Source of the DNA: Gilliamella apicola
GTDB lineage: Bacteria > Pseudomonadota > Gammaproteobacteria > Enterobacterales > Orbaceae
Assembly (NCBI RefSeq): GCF_000599985.1
Contig: NZ_CP007445.1
Span: forward strand, 3,075,413-3,139,412
Reading direction: 5' to 3'
Length of the DNA: 64,000 nucleotides
The position numbers and the translations under genes were made by a program. The notes beneath the pieces were generated by a model. It had not been told where the DNA came from. It saw only the letters and a list, made by a program, of their open reading frames with translations, and ran no database searches. Below are positions 48,474-59,613 of the stretch, one piece after another. Each line of letters begins with the position of its first letter. Positions within the stretch are counted from its first letter, which is position 1.

Positions 48474-49208
48474 CTAACAGCTAACTGTTGCCTGATTATT
48501 AATTAATGTTCCTTCTTGTTCACCTAAAATGACCCGACGTAATGCACCTGGTTTGTTCATATTAAATACACAAATAGGTAAATTGTGATCGCGTGCTAAA
48601 GTAAAGGCAGCTAAGTCCATTACTTTTAATTCGTCATCTAATACTTTTTCATAATTTAACGTTTTATACAATGTTGCTGTTGGATCTTTAACAGGATCAG
48701 CTGAGTAAACACCGTCAACTTTAGTCGCTTTTAAAACAACATCAGCTTCAATCTCAATGCCACGTAAACATGCAGCAGAATCAGTTGTAAAAAATGGATT
48801 ACCAGTACCAGCAGAAAGAATAACGACTTTGCCATGACGAAGCAAGCTAATTGCTTCAGTCCAACGATAATCATCACACACACCATTTAAAGGAATGGCT
48901 GACATTAAACGCGCATTAACTTCAATTCGGTGCAACGCATCACGCATAGCAAGACCATTCATTACCGTTGCCAGCATTCCCATGTGATCGCCTACAACGC
49001 GGTTCATTCCCGCTTTAGCAAGGCCAGCACCTCGGAATAGATTTCCCCCTCCGATAACGACAGCAACTTGAACATTCATTTCAATGAGTTCTTTAATTTC
49101 TTGTGCCATACGATCAAGAACGGTTGGATCGATACCAAAACCTTCGTCGCCTTGTAGTGCTTCACCACTGAGTTTAAGTAATATTCGTTTGTAGAAAGGG
49201 GTTGCCAT
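48474..49208 (-). CDS. pyrH: UMP kinase
   Basis: PyrH makes UDP from UMP in pyrimidine synthesis and is allosterically regulated. The 244 residues show [14 protein letters not shown], the [30 protein letters not shown] block and [17 protein letters not shown] region, with [11 protein letters not shown] near the end. An open frame extends four codons to 49220, but ATG 49208 matches the E. coli MAT start. It lies after a terminator-type hairpin downstream of tsf. Confidence 0.95.
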   Translation of the reverse strand: MATPFYKRILLKLSGEALQGDEGFGIDPTVLDRMAQEIKELIEMNVQVAVVIGGGNLFRGAGLAKAGMNRVVGDHMGMLATVMNGLAMRDALHRIEVNARLMSAIPLNGVCDDYRWTEAISLLRHGKVVILSAGTGNPFFTTDSAACLRGIEIEADVVLKATKVDGVYSADPVKDPTATLYKTLNYEKVLDDELKVMDLAAFTLARDHNLPICVFNMNKPGALRRVILGEQEGTLINNQATVSC

Positions 49209-49296
49209 ATGAAGTCTCACTATTCGTTATTTGGTTACTTATTTACCTGACAAGCTATACTTGTTAACAGTAATTTTAAAATATTTTGTAGATAAA

Positions 49297-49321
49297 CAAA
49301 ACCGCCTTAACGGCGGTTTTT
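49297..49321 (-). terminator. Terminator between tsf and pyrH
   Basis: AAAACCGCC and GGCGGTTTT surround a five-base loop, with further T on the minus strand. It is ten bases past the tsf stop, so pyrH-frr may need a second promoter or read-through. Confidence 0.8.
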
Positions 49322-49330
49322 ATGAAACAA

Positions 49331-50191
49331 TTAAGATTGTTTCGACATCGCAGCAACTTCGGCTGCAAAATCAACTTCGACTTTTTCGATGCCTTCACCC
49401 ACTTCAAAGCGGATAAATTTAGCAACTGTCGCTTTTTTCTCTGCTAGTAAATCACCAACTGTTTTGCTTGGATCCATAACAAATGGTTGACCAGTAAGAG
49501 ATACCTCACCAGTGAATTTACGCATACGGCCTTCAACCATTTTTTCAGCGATTTCACGTGGTTTACCAGATTGCATAGCGATATCAATTTGGATGTTACG
49601 TTCATGTTCAACCACATCAGCTGGAACATCGCTTGGGCTAACATATTCTGGTTTGCTTGCCGCAATGTGCATAGCAATATGTTTAACTAATTCTTCGTCA
49701 CAGCCGCTGTTTGCAGCAACTAAAACACCAATACGTGCGCCATGTTGATAACTACCAACAACTTCACCAGCAATTTTTTGAACACGACGAATACCGATGT
49801 TTTCACCGATTTTAGCAACTAAAGCTGTACGTTCTTCTTCAAATTTTGCTTGTAAAGCAGTGAGATCAGTTAAGCCATCATTTAATGCTGCTGTAGCAAC
49901 TTTATCACTAAATTCTAAGAAACCAGCATCTTTAGCAACAAAGTCAGTTTCACAGTTGATTTCTAAGATTACACCTGATTTTTTATCAGCAGCAATTTTA
50001 GAAATAATTACACCTTCAGCCGCAACACGACCTGCTTTTTTAGCCGCTTTTGCTTGACCAGATTTACGCATGTTGTCGATAGCAAGATCGATATCGCCAT
50101 TCGCTTCAACTAATGCTTTTTTACATTCCATCATACCTGCGCCAGTTCTTTCACGCAGTTCTTTTACCATAGAAGCGGTAATTTCAGCCAT
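49331..50191 (-). CDS. tsf: Translation elongation factor Ts
   Basis: EF-Ts reloads EF-Tu with GTP. The 286 residues begin with the UBA-like domain [27 protein letters not shown], then [22 protein letters not shown], and the core with [10 protein letters not shown]. Full length. It follows rpsB after 85 bases containing an attenuator-like hairpin. Confidence 0.96.
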   Translation of the reverse strand: MAEITASMVKELRERTGAGMMECKKALVEANGDIDLAIDNMRKSGQAKAAKKAGRVAAEGVIISKIAADKKSGVILEINCETDFVAKDAGFLEFSDKVATAALNDGLTDLTALQAKFEEERTALVAKIGENIGIRRVQKIAGEVVGSYQHGARIGVLVAANSGCDEELVKHIAMHIAASKPEYVSPSDVPADVVEHERNIQIDIAMQSGKPREIAEKMVEGRMRKFTGEVSLTGQPFVMDPSKTVGDLLAEKKATVAKFIRFEVGEGIEKVEVDFAAEVAAMSKQS

Positions 50192-50235
50192 TTTTAAATC
50201 CTCTAGTTAACCATTATGATGATTGTCATTAGAAT

Positions 50236-50258
50236 GGGTCGATGTTTATTATCGACCC
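50236..50258 (-). terminator. Hairpin between rpsB and tsf (possible attenuator)
   Basis: GGGTCGA and TCGACCC form a seven-base stem in the rpsB-tsf gap. No clear T-run follows, so partial attenuation or RNA processing is more likely than full termination. Confidence 0.45.
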
Positions 50259-50276
50259 TGAAAATATTTGAGTTTA

Positions 50277-51014
50277 TTACTCAGCTGCTGGAGCTTCTTC
50301 AACGAAGCTTTCTTCAGATACTGGAGATTGATTTTGCTCACGACCAGAACGTACTGCTTCAGCTACTGCATTTGCATATAATTGAATAGCACGAATTGCA
50401 TCATCATTACCAGGAACAATGTAATCAACACCATCAGGATCTGAATTAGTATCAACAACAGCAATGACTGGAATACCTAAATTGTTAGCTTCTTTGATAG
50501 CGATATGTTCGTGGTCTGCACCAATAACAAAAATCACATCGGGTAAACCACCCATATTTTTAATTCCACCCAAGCTATTTTCTAATTTAGCCATTTCACG
50601 AGCACGCATTAATGCTTCTTTTTTGGTTAATTTGTCAAATGTACCATCATTAGCTTGTGTTTCTAAATCTTTTAGACGTTTGATAGATTGACGTACTGTT
50701 TTCCAGTTAGTCAACATACCACCTAACCAACGGTGATTTACATAGTATTGTCCACAGCTTTCAGCGGCTTGTTTAATCGCTTCGCTAGCTGCACGCTTTG
50801 TACCAACAAATAAAATTTTACCTTTACGAGCGGCAATCTTGTTTAATTCTGCTAACGCTTCATTGAATAAAGGAACTGTTTTTTCAAGATTGATGATGTG
50901 AACTTTGTTACGAGCACCAAAAATAAATGGTTTCATTTTTGGGTTCCAATAACGAGTTTGGTGTCCAAAGTGTACACCCGCTTGTAACATATCGCGCATT
51001 GATACTGTAGTCAT
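50277..51014 (-). CDS. rpsB: 30S ribosomal protein S2
   Basis: S2 is a small-subunit protein needed for mRNA binding and late assembly. The 245 residues open with [25 protein letters not shown], then [33 protein letters not shown] and the C-terminal [22 protein letters not shown] blocks. It heads the rpsB-tsf-pyrH-frr cluster. A folded leader upstream should let S2 repress its own mRNA. Confidence 0.97.
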   Translation of the reverse strand: MTTVSMRDMLQAGVHFGHQTRYWNPKMKPFIFGARNKVHIINLEKTVPLFNEALAELNKIAARKGKILFVGTKRAASEAIKQAAESCGQYYVNHRWLGGMLTNWKTVRQSIKRLKDLETQANDGTFDKLTKKEALMRAREMAKLENSLGGIKNMGGLPDVIFVIGADHEHIAIKEANNLGIPVIAVVDTNSDPDGVDYIVPGNDDAIRAIQLYANAVAEAVRSGREQNQSPVSEESFVEEAPAAE

Positions 51015-51110
51015 GATTTCCTCATTTTGACGTTGGGGTTATGCCTCCACATATCCGCTTTATCCGACCTGTTTGTACTTAGCAAAAGGCACCCCGGAAA
51101 AGAGTAATGA
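51015..51110 (-). promoter_or_regulatory. rpsB autoregulatory mRNA leader
   Basis: On the minus strand, GGGGTGCC (51088-51095) can pair with GGCATAACCCC (51034-51044, in GGAGGCATAACCCC) close to the rpsB start. This arrangement, with the GGAGGCATAACCCC element, agrees with the conserved 5'-UTR of gammaproteobacterial rpsB that S2 uses for feedback control. Confidence 0.7.
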
Positions 51111-51203
51111 TATGTGTGTGTTATAACGTTAATTAATAATTAAATTTAATGCTATTTATTCGCATTAACTTTTCAAAAAATAATGCAAAAAACTAGCGCG
51201 CGT

Positions 51204-51212
51204 TTTATACCA
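51204..51212 (-). promoter_or_regulatory. rpsB promoter (-10 with G/C discriminator)
   Basis: On the minus strand TGG-TATAAA (extended -10) is followed by an ACGCGCGC discriminator, the pattern of ppGpp-sensitive ribosomal promoters. It puts the start about 180 bases before the rpsB ATG, matching the long leader. Confidence 0.55.
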
Positions 51213-51291
51213 TATTTAGGTAAATATTACTAGATTTATTTAAAGTTAATATTGATTAACTTAAATTCTTGATATCAGTTTTCTATTTTTT

Positions 51292-51834
51292 CCATTAATT
51301 AACCTTTTGTAAGGTTCAAAATTTAATTATACAAAAAAGAAATTGGAAAATTTTGTAAAAAATATTCAGATGTCTATATCATTTCAATTTTTATTTATGT
51401 TTTAATTCAATATTAAAAAGGATAAATTATTTATCTGTTATAAATTAAGATTAAAATAAAAGTATAAAATATCAATGGTATTAACTTTAAAAAGATTCCT
51501 TATTGCTAACCTAAATCATAATTTTTAATAAAGTAATCTTTCAAATATTAACAAGATATTTATTATCCTTTCATTATAAGTTGAATGATAACTCAGTATT
51601 CTCTGTTATTTCGATTTTCTTGCAAAGATAATTTATTTGCTATCATCAAATGACACAATGGTAGCAGGTAATTTGCATAACGGAAATCTAGTTGAATTTA
51701 TCTAGATAGGTTGAATTTAAGTAAGTGAGAAAAAGTAAGTATATATGAAAATAAGGATTAAAAATTTATAGAAATACAAATTAGCATCATAAAAAAGGAC
51801 TTATTAAAGCCCTTTTTTAAATAATAATCCTTGT
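51292..51834. repeat. 543-bp tandem duplication, copy A
   Basis: The first of two nearly identical 543-bp units in the rpsB-dacA gap. It carries the TTTTGTAAAAAATATTCAG core at 51351 that is shared with the 24.3 kb array, many short A/T-rich blocks, and ends in a hairpin (51791-51818) with T residues on the plus strand. No protein-coding frame of useful length is seen on either strand. Confidence 0.93.
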
Positions 51835-52345
51835 CATTAATTAAACTTTTATAAGGTTCAAAATTTAATTGTATAAAAAAAGAAATTGGAAAATTTTGTA
51901 AAAAATATTCAGATATCTATATCATTTAAATTTTTATTTATGTTTTAATTCAATATTAAAAAGGATAAATTATTTATCTGTTATAAATTAAGATTAAAAT
52001 AAAAGTATAAAATATCAATGGTATTAACTTTAAAAAGATTCCTTATTGCTAACCTAAATCATAATTTTTAATAAAGTAATCTTTCAAATATTAACAAGAT
52101 ATTTATTATCCTTTCATTATAAGTTGAACGATAACTCAGTATTTTCTGTTATTACGATTTTCTTGCAAAGATAATTTATTTGCTATCATCAAGTGACACA
52201 ATGGTAGCAGGTAATTTGCATAACGGAAATCTAGCTGAATTTATCTAGATAGGTTGAATTTAAGTAAGTGAGAAAAAGTAAGTATACATGGAATTATGTG
52301 ATTAAAAATTCATTAAAAGGGCTTTAATAAACCCTTTTAACAGCT
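51835..52345. repeat. 543-bp tandem duplication, copy B
   Basis: Second unit, offset 542-543 bases from copy A with scattered substitutions and one extra A. It shows the same motif at 51894, and ends in the dacA-side hairpin 52313-52340 (TTAAAAGGG and CCCTTTTAA). Both copies hold ATAACGGAAATCTAG and TTGAATTTAAGTAAGTGAG segments in the same order. It ends 20 bases before the dacA stop. Confidence 0.92.
52313..52340 (-). terminator. Terminator of dacA
   Basis: TTAAAAGGG and CCCTTTTAA enclose a ten-base loop 25 bases after the dacA stop in the minus direction, followed by T-rich sequence. It also closes copy B of the tandem duplication. Confidence 0.65.
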
Positions 52346-52364
52346 TGTTAATTAACAATCAGAA

Positions 52365-53546
52365 TTAACCAAATAGTTTATTGAACTGAAGAACAATCCA
52401 ATCACAAATTGTGCCAAAAAATCCGCTTTCTTGAACATCTTGTAAAGTGACTAATGATTGTTCATTAATTACTTTGCCATCTAATAAAAATTGTATTTTA
52501 CCTACGCTGGTACCTTTAGCGATTGGTGCATAAATATAATTATCAATAGTATATTGTACTTGTACATCAGCAGCGCGTCCTTTTGGTACAGAAACATAAG
52601 CGCCCTCAAGTGATCCTAATGGAACTTTATTTTGATCACCATACCAAATTGTTTGATTGACTAATGCACTATCTGCTTTAACAGGATTAGCCGTTTCAAA
52701 AAAGCGAAATCCCCATACTAATAATTTTTTACTCTCTTCTTCACGACCTTTAAAAGTTCGGCCGCCTAATACCGCTGAGATCAAACGGGTATTTCCATCT
52801 ACAGCAGAGGCAACTAAATTATAACCTGCCGCATTAGTATGTCCTGTTTTAATCCCATCGACATTTAATGTCGTATCCCAAAGTAAACCATTACGATTTA
52901 ATTGAGGTTTAGAAAGATTATAAGTAAATTCTTTTTCTTTATAGATAGCATATTCATTTGGAAGATCACGAATTAGTGCTCGGCCTAAAAATGCCATATC
53001 TTTAGCGGTTGTATATTGTCCTGGCGCATCAAGCCCATGTACTGTTTCAAAATGCGTATGTTCTAAACCAATCTTTTTAGCATATTCATTCATTAAATTA
53101 ACAAATGCACCTTGACTACCTGCAACATGTTCAGCCATAGCAATACAGGCATCATTACCTGATTGGATGATAATGCCTTTATTTAAATTAGCAACTGAAA
53201 CGGTTTTACCCACTTCTAAAAACATGAGTGATGACCCTTTAAGTACAGGATTACCCGTTGCCCAAGCATCTTTGCTTACAACAACCATATCATCATTTTT
53301 TATACGACCTGATTGCAATGCTTGACCGATAACGTAACTGGTCATCATTTTAGTTAAACTGGCAGGATCACGTTGTTGTTCCGCATTATATTGCGCTAAA
53401 ATTTCACCTGATTTGGCATCAATTAAAATATATGACTCTGCATCTAATTGTGGAATAGCAGGAATAGGAAAAGCCATTTCAGCTGACGCAGTTGAACAAA
53501 TCGCGAATGCTAAAAAAGCGAAAGATAGTTTAAATTTCTTTTTCAT
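52365..53546 (-). CDS. dacA: D-alanyl-D-alanine carboxypeptidase (PBP5)
   Basis: PBP5 trims the terminal D-Ala from pentapeptides in peptidoglycan. The 393 residues have a signal peptide (1-22, cut after SASA-type sequence), the penicillin-binding motifs SLTK (63-66), SGN (129-131) and KTG (233-235), a C-terminal beta domain and an amphipathic membrane-anchor helix at the end ([12 protein letters not shown]). rlpA, which lies between rodA and dacA in E. coli, is missing. Confidence 0.96.
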   Translation of the reverse strand: MKKKFKLSFAFLAFAICSTASAEMAFPIPAIPQLDAESYILIDAKSGEILAQYNAEQQRDPASLTKMMTSYVIGQALQSGRIKNDDMVVVSKDAWATGNPVLKGSSLMFLEVGKTVSVANLNKGIIIQSGNDACIAMAEHVAGSQGAFVNLMNEYAKKIGLEHTHFETVHGLDAPGQYTTAKDMAFLGRALIRDLPNEYAIYKEKEFTYNLSKPQLNRNGLLWDTTLNVDGIKTGHTNAAGYNLVASAVDGNTRLISAVLGGRTFKGREEESKKLLVWGFRFFETANPVKADSALVNQTIWYGDQNKVPLGSLEGAYVSVPKGRAADVQVQYTIDNYIYAPIAKGTSVGKIQFLLDGKVINEQSLVTLQDVQESGFFGTICDWIVLQFNKLFG

Positions 53547-53560
53547 TTATTTTAATTCCG

Positions 53561-54667
53561 TTAAATGTTTTTAGATAACATGTATCGATGTGTATGAATA
53601 GACATCATAATGCCAAAACTTGCCATTAAAACGACTAAAGAAGAGCCACCATAACTTATTAGCGGTAATGGTACACCAACTACTGGTAAGATTCCACTGA
53701 CCATACCAATATTAATAAACACATACACAAAAAAGACTAAAATTAGCCCGCCAGATAAGGTTCTACCAAAGGTTGTTTGAGCTTGTGAAGCAATAATTAA
53801 TCCACGTATAATTAAACATAAAAATAGAATAAGTAGAACAATTGTGCCAACAAAACCAAATTCTTCAGCAATAACCGAAAAAATAAAATCGGTATGTCTT
53901 TCAGGTAAAAATTCTAATTGTGATTGAGTGCCACTAAGCCAACCTTTACCCCAGATCCCTCCCGAACCAATCGCTATTTTCGACTGGATGATATGATAAC
54001 CAGCGCCACTAGGATCGAGTTCAGGATTAAATAACATTAAAACCCGAAGTCGCTGATAGTCATGCATTAAGAAAAACCACATAATTGGTAAAAAAGCAGC
54101 AATTAAAACAACAGCAACCAGAATAAATCGCCAATCGATTCCAGCTAAAAAAATAATAAAAATACCAGACATGACAATTAAAATAGCCGTACCTAAGTCA
54201 GGTTGCATCGCTACAAGTAAGGTAGGTACACCAATAATAGCCAATGTCTGTAAAGTTGTTTTTAGTGGTGGCGGACAACCATCACGATGGATGAATTTTG
54301 CCACCATTAATGGCACAGCTATTTTGGCAATTTCAGAAGGTTGAAAGCGTAAAATACCCAAATCTAACCAACGCTGTGCCCCTTTACTGGTATACCCAAA
54401 AATATCCACTAATAGTAATATAACAATACAGATTACATACAGTGTTGGCGCCCATGCTTCATATGTTCTAGGTGAAAACTGTGCAAATACAATCATCACA
54501 ATAAAACCTAATACGATTTGAATGACGCGTTTTTCAATCATATCGATATCTTGACCTGTTGCACTCCAAAGAATATAGAGGCTGTAGCCAAGTAATAAAG
54601 TAATAAATAGAAAAAATAGTGGATCAATATGTATCTTTTGCCAAAAAGATTTTTTGATATTACTCAT
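53561..54667 (-). CDS. rodA: Rod-shape-determining peptidoglycan polymerase RodA
   Basis: RodA is the SEDS-family glycosyltransferase that works with PBP2 in side-wall synthesis. The 368 residues show ten membrane helices, with [17 protein letters not shown] near the middle, the PEQHTDFIF-type motif [18 protein letters not shown] and [13 protein letters not shown] towards the end. It lies three bases after mrdA and 15 before dacA, one operon. Confidence 0.95.
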   Translation of the reverse strand: MSNIKKSFWQKIHIDPLFFLFITLLLGYSLYILWSATGQDIDMIEKRVIQIVLGFIVMIVFAQFSPRTYEAWAPTLYVICIVILLLVDIFGYTSKGAQRWLDLGILRFQPSEIAKIAVPLMVAKFIHRDGCPPPLKTTLQTLAIIGVPTLLVAMQPDLGTAILIVMSGIFIIFLAGIDWRFILVAVVLIAAFLPIMWFFLMHDYQRLRVLMLFNPELDPSGAGYHIIQSKIAIGSGGIWGKGWLSGTQSQLEFLPERHTDFIFSVIAEEFGFVGTIVLLILFLCLIIRGLIIASQAQTTFGRTLSGGLILVFFVYVFINIGMVSGILPVVGVPLPLISYGGSSLVVLMASFGIMMSIHTHRYMLSKNI

Positions 54668-54669
54668 AA

Positions 54670-56613
54670 TTAATCTTCAGTCCCTGTATTTGGTGATGAT
54701 TCATCTAACTGCGTTGAATTATTACCAAGAAGGTAAAAATCTAATATTTTTCGCGCCACAGCACCACCGTTTGAGCTTCCACCACCACCATTTTCTAACA
54801 CAATAGCCAAAGCAATTTTGGGTTTATCATAAGGTGCATAAGCAACAAACAAGGCGTGATCACGTAAATGCTCAGGGATCTTATGGGCATTGTAGACTTC
54901 ATCTACTTTTAACCCATAAACTTGTGCCGTTCCTGATTTACCTGCTGCTTGATATTTAGCATCAGCATAAATTTTACGTGCTGTTCCCCGCGAACCAAAC
55001 ATAACACGATACATGCCTTCTTTAGCGAGAGCCCAATAATTTGGATTAACATCAGATAAACTATTATTTTCTAAATACTTTTCTGGATTAATTATTGGCT
55101 GTTGCTCATTAGAGTTTAATATATCGCTCTTTTTGTATAATAAAAAGTGTGGGGTATAGGTTTTACCATTGTTGATTAATATCGTTAATGCTTTTGCCAT
55201 TTGTATTGGGGTTGCCGTCCAATAACCTTGACCAATACCTACAGGAATTGTATCTCCTTGTAGCCAAGATTTTTTATGTCGTTGTATTTTCCATTCACGG
55301 CTTGGCATGACAGCACGACTCTCTTCATTGGTTGAAATATCTATTCCCGTTCTTTCACCAAAACCAAATTTAGTCATCCATGCTTTTAAGCGATCAATAC
55401 CCATATCATAAGCAACTTGATAAAAATAGGTATCAACTGATTCTTCAATTGCTTTTAATACATCGACTTTTCCATGTCCCCATTTTAACCAATCTCGATA
55501 ACGTCGCTCGGTTCCTGGTAATTGCCACCATCCAGGATCGTTAACTACACTTTTTGGTGTAACAACACCTTCGCTTAAAGCGGCAATAGCAATATAAGGT
55601 TTTACTGTTGAAGCAGGTGGATATGAACCAAGTAACGCTCGGTTATAAAGCGGTTTATTAGGATCGTTAAGTAAGGCTTTATATTTATCACTCGATATCC
55701 CTCCTACAAATGGATTAGAATCATAAGTAGGACTTGAAACCAAGGCTAAAATTTCACCGTTATTAGGATCAATAGCGACTACCGCAGCTTTACGTCCTGC
55801 TAACAATTGTTCTATATAAAGTTGTAACTTAAGATTGATGGATAAATAGATATCCTCACCAGCTTGTGGTGGGTGTTGATTAATTTGATTTACGATTCGT
55901 CCTCGACTATTAACTTCTACTTTTTCATAACCTGGAATGCCATGTAATACATCTTCATAATATTTTTCAATTCCCATTTTACCGATATTAAATGTAGCAA
56001 CATAATTACTACTTTTGTTTTCCTCTTCTAAACGTTGTTTATCTTGGCTGTTAATTTTCGAAATATAGCCAATAATGTGAGTCAATGATGCTTCATATGG
56101 ATAATAACGATGCTGTATCCCAACAATGGAAACATAAGGAAAGCGGTGTTGATCAACAACAAAATGTGCTATCTGTTGTTGAGTTAAATTATCTTTTAAT
56201 GGGACTGGACGATGAGCCTTATAATTTCGGCGCTCCTTTTGAAAATTTTCGATATCTTCATCTGTTAAATCAACAATAGCTTTTAACTGCTCGAATTGTT
56301 CATTAAGGTTTTTGACTTTATCGGGAATAATATTAAGTTGATAAGTAATATTGTTAATGGCCAGTGGTGTACCATTACGATCATAAATCATACCACGGCT
56401 AGGTGGAATAGGAATAATTTCAATACGATTATTATTAGATTTAGTACTGTAATAACTAAAATTAGCAATCTGAAGATCAGCTAAGTTAACAAGTAAAATT
56501 AATAATAATAAGATAATTACAATAAAAGCAAACAGTGCTCGTCGCAAAAATAAATTAGTTTCTGCCGAGTGATCACGAATATTGCTTTTCTTGTTGTTAC
56601 TTGAGATAGGGAT
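54670..56613 (-). CDS. mrdA: Penicillin-binding protein 2 (MrdA), non-canonical start
   Basis: PBP2 is the transpeptidase partner of RodA. It has an N-terminal membrane segment, a dimerisation domain and the transpeptidase domain with catalytic serine in [13 protein letters not shown] near 370 and KSGTA near 560. The first ATG/GTG/TTG of the frame is TTG at 56547 (625 codons), but 22 upstream codons encode [10 protein letters not shown], which aligns with E. coli RDYTAESALF. The ribosome site AGAGGAG ends seven bases before ATC 56611-56613, so that codon is the likely start. Confidence 0.82.
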   Translation of the reverse strand: MPISSNNKKSNIRDHSAETNLFLRRALFAFIVIILLLLILLVNLADLQIANFSYYSTKSNNNRIEIIPIPPSRGMIYDRNGTPLAINNITYQLNIIPDKVKNLNEQFEQLKAIVDLTDEDIENFQKERRNYKAHRPVPLKDNLTQQQIAHFVVDQHRFPYVSIVGIQHRYYPYEASLTHIIGYISKINSQDKQRLEEENKSSNYVATFNIGKMGIEKYYEDVLHGIPGYEKVEVNSRGRIVNQINQHPPQAGEDIYLSINLKLQLYIEQLLAGRKAAVVAIDPNNGEILALVSSPTYDSNPFVGGISSDKYKALLNDPNKPLYNRALLGSYPPASTVKPYIAIAALSEGVVTPKSVVNDPGWWQLPGTERRYRDWLKWGHGKVDVLKAIEESVDTYFYQVAYDMGIDRLKAWMTKFGFGERTGIDISTNEESRAVMPSREWKIQRHKKSWLQGDTIPVGIGQGYWTATPIQMAKALTILINNGKTYTPHFLLYKKSDILNSNEQQPIINPEKYLENNSLSDVNPNYWALAKEGMYRVMFGSRGTARKIYADAKYQAAGKSGTAQVYGLKVDEVYNAHKIPEHLRDHALFVAYAPYDKPKIALAIVLENGGGGSSNGGAVARKILDFYLLGNNSTQLDESSPNTGTED

Positions 56614-56625
56614 AGTAATACTCCT

Positions 56626-57642
56626 CTAAATACTTTTAACAGCATTCTGCTGCTGTTCTTCCCATTTTTGATAAGCATTAACGATTCTGGCAACCACTGG
56701 ATGGCGAACCACATCATCACTATTAAAAAAGTTAAAACTAATTTCGTCAACTTTACTTAATACTTCTATAGCATGACGCAAGCCAGATTTTTGATTGCGA
56801 GGGAGATCTATTTGGGTAATATCACCCGTTATTACTGCTTTGGAATTAAAACCGATACGGGTTAAAAACATCTTCATTTGCTCAATAGTCGTATTTTGAC
56901 TTTCATCAAGGATGATAAAAGCATCATTAAGTGTACGTCCACGCATATAAGCAAGAGGTGCAATTTCAATTACACTTTTATCTATGAGCTTTTCAACTTT
57001 TTCAAAACCAAGCATTTCAAACAAAGCATCATAAAGAGGTCGTAAGTAAGGATCTACTTTTTGACTTAGATCGCCAGGTAAAAAACCAAGTTTTTCGCCA
57101 GCTTCAACGGCGGGACGAGTTAATACAATTCGACGAACTTGTTGTTTTTCTAACGCATCAACAGCCGCAGCTACAGCTAAATAAGTTTTACCCGTTCCAG
57201 CTGGGCCAATACCAAAAGTGATATCATAATCCAAGATATGGGCAATATATTGTGCTTGATTAGGGGTTCGTGGTTTTATAACACCACGCTTGGTTTTAAT
57301 CATAACCAACTTACCTTCTTGGTTATGAATATATGTTAATGGGTGTTCACTTATTATCTCGAGTGCACCTGACTCTTTTATGGCTAAATGGATCTGCTCA
57401 GCTTCAATATCTACAATTTTATTTCTACTTTTGGTATGTTTATAAAGTGACTGTAAAATACGCTTTGCAGCTTTAACACAGATAGCATTACCAGTTATAA
57501 CAAATAGATTCCCCCGATGATTAATTTCAATACCTAATCGACTTTCAAGTTGTTTAATATTGTCATCATAAGGACCACAAAGACTATTAAGCCTCTTATT
57601 ATCTTCTGGTTCAAGCATTATTTCATGTGTAATAATATCCAA
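56626..57642 (-). CDS. ybeZ: PhoH-like ATPase (PhoL/YbeZ)
   Basis: A cytoplasmic P-loop ATPase of the PhoH family, linked to ribosome maturation and RNA handling. The 338 residues have Walker A GIGPAGTGKTYLA near 150, LTRPAVEAGEKLGFLPGDL and the Walker B AFIILDESQNTT, closely matching E. coli YbeZ. The start is TTG 57642 eight bases after GAGGG. In E. coli ybeY follows; here it is replaced by mrdA, 12 bases away. Confidence 0.94.
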   Translation of the reverse strand: MDIITHEIMLEPEDNKRLNSLCGPYDDNIKQLESRLGIEINHRGNLFVITGNAICVKAAKRILQSLYKHTKSRNKIVDIEAEQIHLAIKESGALEIISEHPLTYIHNQEGKLVMIKTKRGVIKPRTPNQAQYIAHILDYDITFGIGPAGTGKTYLAVAAAVDALEKQQVRRIVLTRPAVEAGEKLGFLPGDLSQKVDPYLRPLYDALFEMLGFEKVEKLIDKSVIEIAPLAYMRGRTLNDAFIILDESQNTTIEQMKMFLTRIGFNSKAVITGDITQIDLPRNQKSGLRHAIEVLSKVDEISFNFFNSDDVVRHPVVARIVNAYQKWEEQQQNAVKSI

Positions 57643-58182
57643 AGTTAAGTCCCTCTTAATAATAATTTAATCACTAAGACGCTGTTCACATAAAAAGCAC
57701 TTTTCCACCCCTTTCAAAATCCTTTTTACAACGGTTACAGCTAATAATATTTCCTAATACAATATTATTAACGGCTTTTTTAGTTTGCTGTTTATAAAAC
57801 TCTTGCGCTTTTATTTTATTTACTAACATTGTCGTTGGAATTTCACTTTTTATTCTTTTCCAACATAACATACTGTTTGTTGTTTAAATGTTAGTGGTAT
57901 TTATTCTAGTAATTTATAAATATAATCATAATTACAGTGATTATATTTTATATTTTTTAACATTTCATAACCAAAAATAGGGATTAAAAAGTAAAATATT
58001 TAGCTACTTTTATTTGAGTGTATTGTTTTTTATTGCACAACAATCTGGATAATGACATCACCCTTTGTACTCGTTGACTTCTCGTCCAAAAGTCACCAAT
58101 ATAACAAACATATTATTTTTCTTTCATTCCATTATATATAATAATTTTTTATATTATAAGTTAGCTAAATATCTACTTTTTA
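57643..58182. other. 540-bp gap between phoL and miaB
   Basis: A/T-rich DNA carrying the phoL promoter (not resolved). An 8-base inverted repeat TATAATCA/TGATTATA lies at 57921-57945, followed on the plus strand by a T-rich tract. A 61-codon frame at 57686-57871 has one CxxC pair but no ribosome site; I do not accept it as a gene. Confidence 0.4.
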
Positions 58183-59613
58183 TTATGGATGGTAAATTCC
58201 TACCCCTAAATCATTTTCTTTACGAGTTCGAGATATCACAGACATTGGCGATTGACTTACTCGTAAATCCATTTCATCTTCAGTTCGAACCACTTTACCA
58301 CGTAATGAATTTGGATAAACATCGGTAATTTCAACATCAACAAATTTTCCAATCATATTAGGATAACCTGCAAAATTAACAATACGATTGTTTTCTGTTC
58401 TGCCTGTTAATTCCATCAAATCTTTTTTAGACGGACCTTCAACTAAAATACGTTGCACTGTATTTAACATACGACGACTAAATTGCATTGCTTGTTGATT
58501 AATGCGTTCTTGAAGAATATATAGACGTTGTTTTTTCTCTTCTTCTGATACGTTATCTTCCATTTCAGCAGCAGGTGTGCCTGGGCGAGCAGAATAAACA
58601 AAACTATAACTTAAATCAAAATTCACATCAGCAATGAGTTTCATTGTTTGCTCAAAGTCTTCTTGCGTTTCGCCAGGAAAACCAACAATAAAATCTGAAC
58701 TTATTTGAATATCTGGGCGTACTTTACGTAATTTGCGAATAATGGATTTATATTCTATTGCGGTATGGGTTCTCTTCATTAAATTTAATACTCGATCAGA
58801 ACCACTTTGTACCGGTAAATGTAAAAAATTAACCAATTCTGGCGTATCACGGTATACATCAATAATGTCATCAGTAAATTCAATTGGATGACTAGTGGTA
58901 AAACGAATACGATCAATACCATCAATGGCAGCCACTAAACGCAATAACTCAGCGAATGAACAAATATCACCATCAAAAGTTGGTCCGCGATAAGCATTAA
59001 CATTTTGACCCAGTAAATTCACTTCACGTACACCTTGTTCAGCAAGTTGTGCTATTTCATAAATAACATCATCACAAGGTCGACTTACTTCTTCACCACG
59101 AGTATAAGGTACCACGCAATAAGTACAATATTTGTTACATCCTTCCATAATAGAGACAAATGCTGTTGGGCCTTCACTGCGAGGTTCAGGCAAACGGTCA
59201 AATTTTTCAATTTCAGGAAAACTAACATCAACAACATGTTGACCTTTACCACTACGGATTTGTTCTATCATCTCGGGTAAACGGTGAAAGGTTTGTGGTC
59301 CAAAAATAATATCGACAAAAGGGGCTCGCTTACGAATATGAGCGCCTTCTTGAGAAGCCACACAACCACCTACACCAATAATAATATTAGGATTATGCTG
59401 TTTAAGATTTTTCCAGCGTCCTAATTGGTGAAATACTTTTTCTTGGGCTTTTTCTCGAATAGAGCAAGTATTAAGTAGTAGAATATCTGCTTCTTCTGCA
59501 TTTTCAGTTAATGTTAAACCATGGGTCGATTCAAGGAGATCAGCCATTTTGGTTGAGTCATACTCATTCATTTGGCATCCCCATGTTTTTATATGTAGTT
59601 TTTTGCTCATCAA
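58183..59613 (-). CDS. miaB: tRNA-2-methylthio-N6-isopentenyladenosine synthase MiaB
   Basis: MiaB is a radical-SAM methylthiotransferase acting on A37 of tRNAs read from UNN codons. The 476 residues have the N-terminal UPF0004 domain ([32 protein letters not shown]), the radical-SAM core with [29 protein letters not shown] and the TRAM domain at the C terminus. In E. coli miaB, ybeZ and ybeY are neighbours; here miaB is followed on the same strand by phoL. Confidence 0.96.
   Translation of the reverse strand: MMSKKLHIKTWGCQMNEYDSTKMADLLESTHGLTLTENAEEADILLLNTCSIREKAQEKVFHQLGRWKNLKQHNPNIIIGVGGCVASQEGAHIRKRAPFVDIIFGPQTFHRLPEMIEQIRSGKGQHVVDVSFPEIEKFDRLPEPRSEGPTAFVSIMEGCNKYCTYCVVPYTRGEEVSRPCDDVIYEIAQLAEQGVREVNLLGQNVNAYRGPTFDGDICSFAELLRLVAAIDGIDRIRFTTSHPIEFTDDIIDVYRDTPELVNFLHLPVQSGSDRVLNLMKRTHTAIEYKSIIRKLRKVRPDIQISSDFIVGFPGETQEDFEQTMKLIADVNFDLSYSFVYSARPGTPAAEMEDNVSEEEKKQRLYILQERINQQAMQFSRRMLNTVQRILVEGPSKKDLMELTGRTENNRIVNFAGYPNMIGKFVDVEITDVYPNSLRGKVVRTEDEMDLRVSQSPMSVISRTRKENDLGVGIYHP

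Noticed and set aside
49231..50057. Several frames antisense to tsf
   Set aside because: All mirror the codon pattern of tsf and have no independent start signals.
57686..57871. 61-codon minus-strand frame with one CxxC pair between miaB and phoL
   Set aside because: No ribosome site, composition like the surrounding intergenic DNA, and only one cysteine pair. Not enough to call a gene.
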